In this document: in pieces, positions 10,900-24,100 of the stretch
How positions within the stretch are numbered: position 1 is the first letter of the stretch
How the letters are laid out: each line of letters begins with the position of its first letter
Source: Strongylocentrotus purpuratus
Lineage: Eukaryota > Echinodermata > Echinoidea > Camarodonta > Strongylocentrotidae
Reading direction: 5' to 3'
Length of the DNA: 64,000 nt
NCBI RefSeq assembly: GCF_000002235.5
Contig: NW_022145545.1
Location: 933,501 to 997,500, forward strand
Program-made: the position numbers and the translations under genes
The notes under the pieces: generated by a model
Databases searched by the model: none
What the model was told of the DNA's origin: nothing
The model's input: only the letters and a program-made list of their open reading frames with translations

Positions 10900-12060
10900 A
10901 ATCCATCTTTATCCTTATCACTTCCACCAATCATCTCAAATTCTCATCACTTCTACCAAACATCTCAATTGTCATCACCATTAATTAACCCTAGATCCTC
11001 CCCAGAGCTCCTAGCTTCCCTCAACCCTCCTCACCCTTCTCCTCTTCATCATTGATCACTGCCATTCACCTTTATTTACATGACCGCCATCATCTTCATA
11101 ATCTAAAACATCACCATGAATCTCTTTTATCCTAATCCTCCTTCCATCCTCCTCGACTCTCCCCTCCTTCTCCTCTTCATCATTGTGCATTGATCACCAC
11201 CAATCATCTTTACAACTTGTTATCATCACCATTGCTCAGATCTTTATCCTCTTCGATCCTCCCCTCCCTTCCCTTCTTCTCCTCTTCATCATTATGTATT
11301 GATCACCACCACTTATCTTTATCTACATGCCATCATCATTATCTCCACAATCTTTAACATCACAATGTATTATCTTTATTCTCCTCCTTCGGCCATCCTC
11401 CCACTCCCTTTCTTCTCCTCTTCATCATTAGGCATTGATCACCGCCAACTTTATCTCCATGACCATGCACCATCATCTCCATAATCTTTCTTAAACATCA
11501 ACATCACTCTTCTTTACCCTCCTCCAGTGACCTCCCCCTCCATCTTCTCTTCATGCGTGATCACCGTCACTCATCTTTATTTAAATGACCGGCATCATCT
11601 CCACAATCTTTAACATCACCATTGCCAGATCTTTATCCTTCTCCGATCCTCCCCTCCCTTTCCTTCTTCATGCACCACCACTTATCTTTATCTACCATCA
11701 TCTCCACAATTTTTAACATCATCATTTATCATCTATGTCCTCCTCCGACCATCCTCCCCTCCCTCTCCTCTTGATCACCTCCAATCATCTTTATCTACAT
11801 AACCATCATCATCTCCATAATCTTTATAACATTGCCACCAATCATCATCATCATCATCACCATCATTCAAATCATCTTCACCATCTTGACTTATCAATCA
11901 TCTCTCTCAGTCATGTTTATCCTACTCCTCAACATCATAACCACCAAAAAGAATCTTTATCACCATCTTCATCAATAATATCATCCTCATCCTCATCACC
12001 ACCAATCATCATCTTTATTCTTACCATCACCAAATATAGGTATACATGTATTATTCAAAT
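10900..12060. repeat. Degenerate C/T-rich minisatellite, unit roughly 110-140 bp
   Basis: Recurring blocks of the type cctcccctcccttcttctcc, tcttcatcatt, tgatcaccacc, tcatcttta and catctccacaatctttaaca. tgatcacc occurs near 11191, 11299, 11438, 11558 and 11775. The open frames across it (His/Ser/Pro-rich) are repeat artefacts. Confidence 0.8.
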
Positions 12061-12091
12061 AAGAATACCTGAAAGCTTACATAAGAATGGT

Positions 12092-12130
<39 letters not shown>

Positions 12131-12137
12131 TATATAC
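12092..12137. repeat. (AT)n microsatellite
   Basis: Uninterrupted ta repeat with one break near 12123. Confidence 0.93.
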
Positions 12138-12430
12138 ATATAAAGAAATAACCAGAAAATATACAATTTCCTTTCAGTATCCACAATTTATTACATATAT
12201 ACTACATATCTGATATAAATACTACACTTTGTACAAAACTTTTCCATGGAATTATTGGCAATGCAGGTCACTATATATTTACAGTCGATAACAAAAACAC
12301 AATACATGCTATATCCCATTAATTATTATCTGCCTTAAAACAAATATTTGCCTGGCATGACTGAAAGGCACTCTACTATTTCTTGTCAGTGTTGAATTCA
12401 CTGTCAAATTATCTGAAAGATCAGTTCTGC

Positions 12431-12578
12431 GGGGCATTTCACAAAGCTTTTTTTCAATGACAAATAACAAAAATCAGTGACAAATTAGCTGATAACCAAT
12501 CAGAAACAAGGATTTCAGTAGCTTATAAGAAAAAAACGTCATTTGTCACTGATGACAAGTTTTGTGAAACGCCCCCCA
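12431..12578. mobile_element. MITE, foldback, gggg(c)atttcacaaa ends
   Basis: ggggcatttcacaaagctt at the left mirrors acaagttttgtgaaacgcccc at the right, with an inner ccaatcagaaac core. It is structurally related to the copy at 18996-19138 (gggcccgtttcataaaact ends with an inner tgattggctgag). Confidence 0.8.
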
Positions 12579-13880
12579 GTTGTAACTATACTTTAAGCAT
12601 GCATCTTGGTAGAGCATGACTGGGTTTAACAGACTTCAAACAAAAGATTATCAAAATGTCTTTCAGGCAAGCCGTATTATTTTACTGCAACTTATACGAA
12701 ACAGAACTGTATAAAGACATCAAATGATAACAAAATGCTAGCACAAGTAAAAGTAAAGTATAACTCAACTTTGATGTTATTTTTTGTATGTAGCACTTCT
12801 CAGCACCTCTCTCGAATCCAAATGTAAACAATATATGTTTCAACTTTAAAATTCACATGTGTTGAAATATATAAAAATAAGGCTATTTACATTCAAAGTA
12901 TTTCATCATTTTGAACATTTCATCGAGTCTTTTGTAACTATATACTTATGATGTACAATAATACACTCTGTTTTTATATCACCTTTAGTGTTACTTCAAA
13001 GAAAATAGATGAAATGTATCTCTATATACATCAAGTGGATATATATCTGGGACAAAAAATCTAAGAAATCAAATGGAAAGGAATGTATTCTTTAAATTCT
13101 TTCTCAGCACACATTTTTCAATTTCCACCTGAATTTATACTTAAGCATTTTACTGCACCCGAAGTAGTTTACAAATTAAGCCATGATCTTTGTCAACCAT
13201 GACATTTTTTTTCTGACGGAACAACCAGTGATATTGCAGGAGTATTATTTTATTTTATTTGAAAAATTGCCAACTCTAATGCCTCATTGTGATAAGAAAA
13301 GAAAACATGAAATAATTTGATCAAGAATAAAGACATCTTGTTCTCCACAGCTAAAGCAGTCCATAACAGAATGAAATCAATGAATTAATTTTGAACCTTG
13401 GGGAATAAAAGCCATTATTGTTCGATCAACTATTTTTGTATTTATGTATTTGATCATAATCAGACTCAACAAGTTTGTGAGAAAAAAAATATTATAGAAG
13501 ATAAGCTATATAGACTAATTTTATAGGAGATCATTGTATACTAGGTCATTATGGGGCTACATAATAAAACAAATGCCAGAGCAAAACATTGCATCCTTAA
13601 TTAAAATGATTTTGAAATTCATTTTCAATACAATCGTGAGAAGTTGTAGAAAAATAATTACAATCCCATTACCGGTAATTAATACACAAGAGAAAAGATT
13701 GGTAAAACCTTTTAAAAATTCTTCCTAAATCTGATGCAACTTCCTATCAGCGTATTGTCAGCTCAGAATCAGGACTCCTCACAATGAGCTCTCTTTTCTG
13801 GCTCTAAACATTCAAGATCGTTTGTCCCTTTTGCAGACCTAGACCTAAACTAGATGGAATTCGACTGCGCGCAGTCGAAA
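12579..13880. other. Downstream region of DCDC2, AT-rich, no coding seen
   Basis: No exon or clear repeat was recognised apart from short A/T runs. A tttatt at 12187-12192, just before it, could be a distal AATAAA for DCDC2 on the minus strand, but this is weak. Confidence 0.3.
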
Positions 13881-14957
13881 ATGATGCCTCCGTCATAGAG
13901 CAATTTTACAAACCAAAACAGAAGAAATTTTTCAAATTCAAGTTCAATTGTAATCCATTGACAGGTTCTCAGAATATCGTGATTACAAGCAATTTCTCAT
14001 ATACATATATGACCCTTTGATCTTTGACCTCATGACCCTAAAATCTACTCAGTTCATTGGCTCTGCAAGATGTCCCGAGTTAAATAGTAATTCATCTGTC
14101 AGTTCTAATGAGAATGCGTTCACAAGCTAATTTTGCATACATAATGAGCCCATGACCTTGGACCTTATGAACCAAGAATCTGCTCAGTTCATTGGCTCTG
14201 CAAGTAACATACATGACCTAATTTTGGCAGGAATCCATCAATCGGTTCTTAAGATAACGCGATCACGAGCTGTTTTTGCATACATAATGTGCGCTGTGGC
14301 CTTTGACCTTTGACCTCATGACCCCTAAATCTAATCAGTTTATCGGCTCTGCAAGTAACACACATGACCTAAGTTTGGCAGCAATCCATTAATCGGTTCT
14401 TGAGATAACGCGATCACAAGCTGTTTTTGCATACATAATGTGCGCTGTGGCCTTTGACCTTTGACCTCGTGACCCCAAAATCTAATCAGTTCATTGGCTC
14501 TGCAAGTAACATACATGACCTAAGTTTGGCAGCAATCCATTAATCGGTTCTTGAGATAACGCGATCACGAGCTGTTTTTGCACACATAATGAGCCCTGTG
14601 ACCTTTGACCTTTAACCTCGTGATCCCAAAATCTAATCAGTTCATTGGCTCTGCACGATACATACATGACCAAAGTTTGGCAGGAATCCATCAATCGGTT
14701 CATCCGATAACGCGATCACGAGCTGTTTTTGCATACCTAATGAGCCCTGTGACCTTTGACCTTTGACCTTTGACCTCGTGACCCCAAAATCTAATCAGTT
14801 CATTGGCTTTGCAAGATACATACATGACCAAAGTTTGGCAGGAATCCATAAATCGATTCTTCAGATAACGCGATCACTAGAACGGGACGTACGTATGTAC
14901 GTACGGACGGACAACCCGAAAACATAATGCCTCCGGCTACTTCGTAACGGAGGCATA
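13881..14957. mobile_element. 'atgcctccg' TIR repeat element with internal ~150 bp tandem units carrying DR1 motifs
   Basis: Left end gatgcctccgtcata and right end cttcgtaacggaggcat are inverted. The interior is about five copies of a ~145-165 bp unit (cgcgatcac(a/g)agctgttttt, gcatacataatg, tgacctttgacct, aatctaatcagttcattggc, gcaagtaacatacatgacc). It ends in acgtacgtacggacggacaa, typical of this invertebrate repeat family as I know it. No protein is encoded. It lies downstream of the DCDC2 stop codon, possibly within its 3' UTR. Confidence 0.75.
14304..14776. promoter_or_regulatory. Array of perfect DR1 nuclear-receptor half-site repeats
   Basis: tgacctttgacct (minus strand: AGGTCA-A-AGGTCA) occurs at 14304-14316, 14455-14467 and 14599-14611. 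A four-half-site version with one-base spacers spans 14750-14776. DR1 is the known binding consensus of RXR/PPAR, HNF4 and COUP-TF type receptors. Binding here is inference. Confidence 0.6.
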
Positions 14958-16834
14958 AAAACGCATGATTTCCATGAATCCAGTGGTTTATTAAACAGGT
15001 ATAATATTAGGAATTTCCCACCAATTACAAAATCAAAAGAAAATGGCTTTCAACAAATCAATTTTAAATGTTTAATTACAGATATTTATTTTCTAGACTT
15101 GAATACTTGACCGTTATATCTGTTGATTTGAGAATAGCTATCTCTGTGCCAATATAAAAACAGCACTAGAATTTCATTTCTTACTAAGTTTCAGAACTTA
15201 TTACAGTATTTAAAAATTTCACACATGATATCTGAAGGATATATTTTAAACACTCGCACAAGTCTGCAAAAGGGACTTACTGCCTTTAATGTCATAACTA
15301 CTTTCTTATCATCTTTCTTCTGCATCTACAGACTGCTCCTCTGTGCTGTCTACTCTGATCTCTTTGCTTATTTGATCTTCAAAAACTCTTCCTTTTGAAC
15401 ATTCAGTTTTAACCCTGTGGTATTTGTTCAGATTATTTGTGACTGCCTATTAAAGAACACATGCATTACAAGAACTTGTATCAAACTTGTATTTGCCGTT
15501 CATATTTGTTCTTCTAAACCGACATGGGTCATGTGTTTTAAATCTTATATGAGGTCCTTTTCAGTCTCTCCCTGGTATAAAGAGTATGTATTTCAGAAGA
15601 CTGCACCCGGAATACACATTTGAGAAAATAGTAGTACTACATCAATAATACATGTTCAGTAATGTGAATTTCATTATTAATTATACAGATCAAGCAATTT
15701 TGAAGTAAGATATATCTTTCTGGTACCATTTAAAGCAAAAATAGCAGTACTGTATAACTTGAAGTACATCTTTGAAGTACTGTATAACTTGAAGTACGAG
15801 TATGAAGAGCTGGACATATTAATGCTTCAGGAAAGACAATAATATGTGGATGAAACATAGATTGGCTTTCAACTAAGCCATGACAATGACAACAAACTCT
15901 CACTACAATACATGAAATAATTGTATGATATAATTGTATCATTTGAAAAATGATCAAGAAAGAGTGCTACAGCACAGTTACATGCATACATGTATCACAT
16001 CCAAAAAGAAGTGGGGGGGGGGGATTTCAAGGATCATTTCATGGTACAGCTTTAATCTGAACTTATTTTCCACTGTAGGCTGTCTTAAAAAAGTTTATAC
16101 CTGATCATGAAAACAGAATTTGGGGATTCTGAGCAAGACAATGTAAGTTTATCCCAATTCTCAAGTCTCTTTATCAGGTGTAAAGCTATTCACTTCCAAC
16201 AATAAACACCAACATAAAAAAGACGATACATGTCTTACTTAAGAAATCTACACATACATATAGTTATCAAAATGTACAAAGTGGTTTATTATACATCGGA
16301 TTGAAAGTGGATTTCATAGGAAATATACATTTAAGATATTTATACAATGGTTCATAATTCCCATGAATCAAGATAAATCGAGTAAAACATATGCAGAAAA
16401 TAAAGATCACGACTTTGAATACAAGAACACTGTAGGTTATAAGTGTGCAGTGTGAAGATAAATTCTATAGTGACAAATCTGGGAATGGGGATTTCCCATT
16501 CCTTTGAATACATGGAAGGTGAGTGTGATAAGTTATATACAAATGGATGGATGAGAAAAGATTGGTGGGATGACTGTGAATCTATAATGGTAATACAAGT
16601 AAGCAAACAGTATACGTATGGAATGTATAAATGTAACAAAAACTGGTGGAAAATGGCAGCTGAAACTGAAGGAATCGAGTGCGATGAATGTGGTGGGGAT
16701 TCGTAAAGGAAGAGGAAGGAATGAAGACATTATCGTTGAGTTCACAAGAAAGTTAAAATCTGTCATAGGCTGCCCTGTATATCTCATAGAAAGAGTCTTG
16801 TAAAAATAATCGTTTGTTTCAGAATGAATCCATA
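14958..16834. other. Putative DCDC2 3' UTR / downstream region
   Basis: No exon was found. The complement of tttatt at 16285-16290 is an AATAAA candidate about 550 nt after the DCDC2 stop. A plus-strand open frame near 16443-16803 has no recognisable domain and is not called. Confidence 0.3.
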
Positions 16835-18187
16835 TTATGCGCCCACTTGTCCTTCTCTTGGCTCAGTGTCTACGGCATTGTCAACATCCTTCTGAGGCAG
16901 GGGTGCTTCGTTGTCTTTGGACTCTGCAGAATCGATAGCCTGTTCATCCTTATTTGCAAGTGGAGTGTCCTGATTAACAGGCGATTGGGATGGTTCAGTA
17001 TCACCCTTAGGGGAGGTAGGTTTATTGGGTTCTAAGGGGGGCGGGTTGGGGCTCGCAGTGGCACCTTGGGCAACATCGCTTTCTGGAGGAGCATGTGTGC
17101 TTTCAGGTCTGGAGCTAGTGTCTTTGATGGGGGACTGGGCTGGTCCAGTGCTGGCAGTGGGTGTGGGATTACGTTCAGAGGCAGGTGGGTGGGGACTCGG
17201 TGCTGAATCAACGATCTGATCACCCCCACTTTCAGGTGGAGCGTCCCCACTGACTGGTCTTGGGCTAGCATTCTGAATAGGTGACTGGGCTTGTGCATTG
17301 CTGGCTGCAGGGGATGGTGGCGCATTTCGCTCCGAGGGTTGAGGATGAGGAGTTGACGTGGCTTCAACATTTTGACCACCCCCACTGACTGGTCTTGGGC
17401 TAACATTTTGAACCGGTGATTGAGCTGGTCCATTTTGGACATCGAAGGAGAGTGCCGCATTCTGCTCTGAGTCTGCAGGTGGAGGATGAGGAGTTACCGT
17501 GGCTTCTACAACTTGACCACCCCTGCTGGGAGGTTGACCATCCCCACTGACCGGTCTTGGGGTACTGTTCTCAACAGGTGACTGGGCTTGGCCATTTGGC
17601 ACCGCGGGGGAGGGTGCCGCATTCTGTTCTGAGGGTGGAGGATGAGGAGTTAAAGTGGCTTCTACATTTTGACCACCCCCACTGACTGGTCTTGGGGTAT
17701 CGTTCTCAACAGGTAGCTGGACTTGTCCATTTTGCACAGCGGGGGAGGGTGGAGCTTGGGGACTCGGAGCCGAATCCGCCACTTCTACGCTCTGACTCTG
17801 AGGTCGACTTTCTACATCATTGCTTATGATCTCCTTCGGGGTCACACTTCTTCTGTTGCTTGCCGCAGGAGAAGGTGGCACGCTACGTTTCGTGGCAGGT
17901 GGGTGAGGACTTATTCTCGACTGACCCTCCCTACTCCGAGATGAACTCTTCCGACTCAACGCACCCTTGTTATTGTTCTGAAAGGGAGTTTCGACTCTTC
18001 CATTAGACTTGGTGGGGGACGGCGGAGGTAAACTCTCTGGCTTGACAGAAGGTGCAGGGCTCCCTGCAGTTTCAATGACTTGCTCATCCCTATTCTCTGG
18101 TGGAATATCCCTGTTCTCTGCACTGTTGTTGTTGTTTTCATTAGGTGATTGGGCTCTAGCGGGAGGGGAGACTGGGTTGTCATCATG
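16835..18187 (-). CDS. DCDC2: DCDC2 exon 11 (proline-rich tandem-repeat tail, stop)
   Basis: 1353 nt from acceptor actttgcag to TAA, 450 residues. It holds about five to six imperfect copies of a 45-55 residue unit of the form SPxxxNGQAQSPVENxTPRP, VSGGGQNVEAT, TPHPPPSEQNA. It is rich in P, S, Q, N and E, with no hydrophobic core, so probably disordered. Joining to exon 10 keeps phase 0 (GAC CAG | CAT). Confidence 0.85.
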   Translation of the reverse strand, partial: HDDNPVSPPARAQSPNENNNNSAENRDIPPENRDEQVIETAGSPAPSVKPESLPPPSPTKSNGRVETPFQNNNKGALSRKSSSRSREGQSRISPHPPATKRSVPPSPAASNRRSVTPKEIISNDVESRPQSQSVEVADSAPSPQAPPSPAVQNGQVQLPVENDTPRPVSGGGQNVEATLTPHPPPSEQNAAPSPAVPNGQAQSPVENSTPRPVSGDGQPPSRGGQVVEATVTPHPPPADSEQNAALSFDVQNGPAQSPVQNVSPRPVSGGGQNVEATSTPHPQPSERNAPPSPAASNAQAQSPIQNASPRPVSGDAPPESGGDQIVDSAPSPHPPASERNPTPTASTGPAQSPIKDTSSRPESTHAPPESDVAQGATASPNPPPLEPNKPTSPKGDTEPSQSPVNQDTPLANKDEQAIDSAESKDNEAPLPQKDVDNAVDTEPREGQVGA

Positions 18188-21100
18188 CTGCAAAGTAGAA
18201 AAGAAGAGGAACATTATATTAAATAACAGTCCAATTCATATTTTTCATATTATTTGTGCTGCACAACAATCACCATTACAGCATGTTGTAGCCTTTATCT
18301 TGCATTGTTAATATAAGTAGTACAGGAGATATCTAAAAGGAATTTTGTCAAATTTACTAAAATTAAACTGAAATTATTAAAAATCTTTTCCATACCGGCA
18401 CTTATTTCATCTTCAGTCGTACAAAAAGGGTAGTCTATTTGGCCGGATATTAAGACAGGCATTTTATAGCACGTAAATCAATAAAATTTTCCTTTTCTGT
18501 TCAAACAAATACAGTTTATGAAGCATCACACAATGCACATCATTTAAACAATAACATAAAAATGTGACATAAAATTAAAGAGAAATGAGTTATGGCACAT
18601 TAAACATTATTGGATGTGCAACAACAAATTTGTTAGCAATGCACAACATGGAATGATGAATTAGTATGAATAATGGAATGCATACTCATATGGACAAAAT
18701 ATGATTTAGTTCATGTTAACGTCAATTTAAGTCATAAAACACAAGTAACAAGGTAGTTAGAAATGCATCACAGATTCAAAAGAAAAAAGAGAAGTTTTAA
18801 TTAAGCAGATAAGATCCTGAATGAAGCCATGCAGATCTTGCAAAGTAAATGTATGTTATATATAACAGCATCTTACAGAAAAAATAAAAATATTTTGCAT
18901 TTAAAACAGCAATGAAATTGTTTTATAAAAAAGAGAGGAATGCAAAGCTAAATAACAATCATCATTCATTAAACTATGATCCCAAACTGCTTACAGGGGC
19001 CCGTTTCATAAAACTTGTTATCAATAATACAAGCTACTGTTATAAGCTACTTAAATCATGGCATCTGATTGGCTGAGAGCAAATTTGTCATAGAAATTTA
19101 GCAGTTGTTATAGATAACAAGTTTTATGAAACGGGCCCATGGAGGGAGAAAAGTCATGGGATGATTCCTGACTAATACATCCCAAAATTGGGACATTTCT
19201 CATTCATCGTGAAAGATCAATGTTCAAATTGCTACAATTGGATAAATAAATCAGTTTTTTTTCCAGAGATTCTAGACTTGATAATTGTTTCCAAGTTATA
19301 GATTGCAGGTAACTATTATAAGACAGAGTATGCAAGGTTTATAGTAAATCCACTGCAATATTCAAAAATTTAGTCCACAAATGCCAGACTATATATACTA
19401 GGGTCCTCCCCCTTATAAGAGACTGAGATTCAACATACTCCAGTACTAAGCTGGGACGGTCTTTGCCGTGTTCTCACGCGGAGAATCCACTTTTTGCAGC
19501 GTTGGACCATGTTGACTGACATGGGGAAAGCCTTCACAGAAAAGAATAGGTTCCATAGATAAAGAAAGCGGTTAGGACAAGAGACACTCAGATATACACA
19601 CAAAATATAGGTCAATTGAAAAGGAAATCTCAGCATGAACACAGACTTTAAAACAAAAACTGCAAAAAGAGTAATAATGTATGAACAATTAACATACATG
19701 TATTGCCACACAAAATTTGTTATACTGTAGAAAGCAATGGGTTAGAGAAAGAAACAACAATTTCTCAAAAAATATGAATTCCTATAAATCTGACTGCTCA
19801 AATACGACTTCAATTTTCTGGTTATCCATTTGGATTTAACATAAAAAGATGGTAACCTTATTTTGGTAACACTCCCAAGATATTCCCTGGTGATTTGTAT
19901 TACAATAAAACAATCAAAATTTGTTATAAACTTGAACATTATTTTGAACCAAGGGCCAAAACCCTATCCATTGAGCAATCATGTCTTTTCAATAAATAAT
20001 TTTTGAATGTTCTTATGATTACAACACATTTTACAAGCAGAGCTGCATAAGAATTGATGATTTTGACAAATGGTTGATACTGCCGTCAAAGGAACATTAG
20101 AGGGTTAAATATACAGTGCGTCCCAGAAAAAAAGAAACCGAGAATTATCAATGTTTTATCATACCGTCCACCAAATGTCTTTTTGGTACCCTTTCTTCAA
20201 ATTGATTCTAATCACTCATGCATGAAATATGCCTCATATGAGTTGCACCAGATGAAAGAGGAGGATCTAAGCTTTACACATATGTATCATTTATTAATTA
20301 TAATCGTGATTAAGTTATGATAAAAATCGATAATTCTCGGTTTCGTTTTTTCTGGGACGCACTGTATAAGGGGGTTAAAAACAACCATCCACCACACGGC
20401 AAACCATGCAACAAACAAACGTACAACCAATCCAAACCTGTTAGGAGTGAGTCAAAAGAAATAAAATGTAAGCGTGCTGTGGCGTCATCATACCGTATTC
20501 TCACCTAGGTCATCAGTCAAGAAAGCATTAGGCTGCTCGAATGGAAACGATCAACGTGAAAGAAGGAAAAGGTTGGTTTTAAGTCAAAAGCCCATGAGAG
20601 GAAAAAAAAGATGGAAGGTAACAGAAATTTGAATAAAATCATATCACGCAAGAGTGCAAGTGGATATCATTAACGTTTATGGACATAACTCTTTGAAAAA
20701 TTATTTTTTTATTTTTTTTATTTTTTAAAGAAGGCAAATGTTTGCTGTCTATGATAGAGCAGGCGGGAAAAAAAGGCTCTTAAAGACTTAAGTACGCAGC
20801 CGAAGTGAAAGACTAGCTGCACATTGCAAAAGTGTAAGGGGATATTAATAACGCATATAGACATGATTTAAAAAAAATATTTTTCTTCATAGAAGGGGAA
20901 TGTTTGCTATTTTAACATGATAGAGCAGGAAAAATAAGAAAAAAAGTAGGCTCTTAAAGCCTTGGTATGCAGCTGGAGTGAAATACTAGCTGCACATTAC
21001 CTAATTAAACTAAATCAAAATTATGCTTAAATAGATAATGGAATTCATTGCTTCAGCTTATTCTCCGCAGGGAAAATGATATATAATGTGCATTTTTTCA

Positions 21101-24100
21101 TGCTTTTCATGAAAAAACTATTAAAAAATATTACATGCATGCAATGATACACGTAGGAACATAAAAAAACATACTGAAAGAGCGTTAACTTGAAATGCTT
21201 TTCAATGCTTAACATGGACCATAAAATATGTTTCTGTTATGTTATCAATCCATGTTGGGATCCAATTGATGAATGCTTGTTCCATGCATGTTAGTGCAAA
21301 TGAGGACCACATAATGGATGATTAAAGACCAAACTTATTGAGTACCTTCGCTGGGTGGAAGAAGGGGGCCGTAAGCGGGGTTCTGTTGCACCCCTAGAGC
21401 TTTGTTACCTAGCAAGATGGTTACAAAGGAACTGTTATTACTATATTACCACAGCAACTAGTTGGTTAAAATCGCCAGAAAGGTGGAGAAAGGAGGAGGG
21501 ACCTACAGTGTGAACAACTTTATACAGAATAGATGTTTGCTCAGATGTTCAGATAAAATTATAATACTTTTACTTTCTGTGTTTACTATTCACTTTTACT
21601 TTGAATTGAATATTTATGGGAGTATTTCAAAAACTGAAAATAAGCCATCTCAGTTAGTTTTTTCCGCATGTACAGTAATCTTATCTGATGTTTTGCACTC
21701 TGAAAGGATTTTAAAAAGAAAAGGAAATGAGATAACCTAAAGACCCGTAACACAACATACATCCATGCCTCTACCATTACACTTCATTCAAAGAGAACTT
21801 AAAATGGAAATTCTTTCCAATCTTTCCAAATTGAGATTTAAACAAAAAAATTTATGATAAAAAAGAGGATCAATTCAAAGATTGAAAGACATACAGAATC
21901 AATTTCTGTTGCTACTGGGTTATTCTGTTTTGAAAGACAAATGAAGATGGGGAAATAAGTGGCTAAAGGATGGTGACGGGTTAAATATGAAGATGCCTTT
22001 AAAAGGTTTCCAAAGAACCCACCTGGTCCTCCTCGTTCTTCTCTTCCTTGGCTCCTCCTCCTGCTTTCTCCTCCTGTGCTCCAGCACCTACATCATCACC
22101 GACACCAACATCACCACCCTCATCATCATCACCACCATTGACCACCACATTATCATCCTCATCCACAGTGGGTGGGGCATCGTCGGGGATAGCTTCCGGT
22201 ACCTCATCGTCTTCCAGCATCCTCCCGACGAGGTCCACGGACTCCTTGGGTGGCTCTGGCTTATCATCCTCATTATCCCCCAGATCTAGGAAGGACAGAA
22301 AAAGGGGTAATATTACTCAAGTGACGAGGGCAGGAATACATGGAGAAAAAAACCTCAAGATAAACAAGTGACCTGTGCTCCTCTAAAATTCTATTATTCC
22401 TTTGTTACTCATATTTCCACTCGAGTATGGTTTATATCAAAATAATAATAATATTCCGCTTTTATGTAGCGCCCGATACATCGATGTGTCTATTAAAGCG
22501 CTTCACAGATATATTATTACCCCGGTCATCGGATTCAGGCTTACCCGCACACAATGTATGCACATTCTCCACTCCCTGAGGAGCATTCCGGCCAGTCTCC
22601 ATTTTACAGGTAAATTGCATAAAATTGCATAACATAAGACTTAATAAGAATTAATATTTACCAAGGTCTTCTTCTTCCTCCACTTCCTCAGCAGCCACCT
22701 GGTCGATGGGAAGGTCGATGGCAGTCTCAACGGTATCTTGGACCTCGGCTGCTCCCTTGGTCTCGTTCCTTTCTTCTTTGGCCTTGAAGACACCTTCTGG
22801 ATCTACAGGAGAAAGAGAGAGAGGGAGGGTGTTAAGTGTAAGGTGTACTCAGGAGACTTCATGATCAAGGATGTTAAAGTCAACTTTGAATCGTCTGAAT
22901 ATAAGAAATTGTCTCAAACACCCCTTCTGCATCTATAGCAATTAGGGTGTCAAGTGTATGGTTTATATTAAGGTGTATTATGAATTGTCATGAAACAGGG
23001 TGTCAAGAAATCAAGACATTCAGACATGAACATCCCGCCGCGGCACTTACAGGTATGTCCTTTGGCAAGACATTAATCTACATATTGTGGTACATGCACA
23101 ACATTACTTATTATAGGCTCTGTATAAGCTTGGCTTGTTAGAACTCTTGTGAGTAATGTGCCACGGGATTCCATATCCTCAAACTGCCGGCGAACAGAGC
23201 AATAAGACCAAGCTCTGTTATTATTAGGATCTCTGTCTAGTAGTGCCGTGTTTTTGCCATCGAACTGGATCGACCAAATCAATTGATTCATAATATATAT
23301 ATATATTTGTTCACGTAACATGAGAGTAAATTTAATAGTTTCATACTTTTAATTAAATGTAATGTTAATTGTTATTGTATAATTGGTTTAAATGGGGGCA
23401 TGCTACAAAAGTCCTATCTCGCACCCTGGGGCAACGTGTCTGACACTGCTGGTTGTAGCAACTACTCCTTAGATCAAGATACATTAATCTTGATCTAAGG
23501 AGACACGAACGAACAAAATCTATACTCGACCCAGGTGATCAAGGTAAATGGGTACCTGGCAGGAATAAATTCCTTGAAATGCTAGAGCGCCGTCATGGCA
23601 GCCAAGCTAAAACTGGGGTATTAATTTCCAAACTCTTGGAAGTGCCGCATAGAGATGTTATAATGTGACATGCGCTATACAAGAACCAATTATTTATTTT
23701 GTTATTATTACAGCTAGGCAACAGCAGCGGTTTGATCAGACTTTCATGTACAAAATATAGAAACAGTATTAATAATCCAGACACTTTTAATCTCATGATT
23801 TGCTATTGATCATATTCTCATTATATGCATGGATGATTGGACCCATCAGCTAATAGCAATTAGTCTGGAAGCCTACATGCTCCAAGGCAATGAGCAATGA
23901 AATTATTATAGTGCTTAGTGTGTTGTCTCTCAGTCAATTGCATACTGTCAAAACATTCAGAGTAACTGGATTAAAAGCATGTTAAACAAATACATGAGTC
24001 CAAGGCCAATGGACGATGATTAGGGAATGGTGTCTAATTGTATGTGTCTAACATTATTAGGCATACATACAACTATTTGAATTGATAACATGGATATGGT

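Noticed and set aside
11735-12124. 129-codon His/Ser/Pro-rich plus-strand frame
   Set aside because: It follows the C/T-rich minisatellite and runs into an (AT)n tract. No conserved motif.
13860-14960. CRISPR-like array
   Set aside because: Units are ~150 bp direct repeats without short spacers, inside a eukaryotic TIR element.
16443-16803. Overlapping plus-strand frames just downstream of the DCDC2 stop
   Set aside because: No domain, several competing short frames, and a location in the likely 3' UTR of the opposite-strand gene.
17025-18311. Additional frames on both strands over the DCDC2 last exon
   Set aside because: They are shadows of a repetitive exon. The 459-codon minus frame continues the phase from exon 10 and carries the repeat pattern at protein level.
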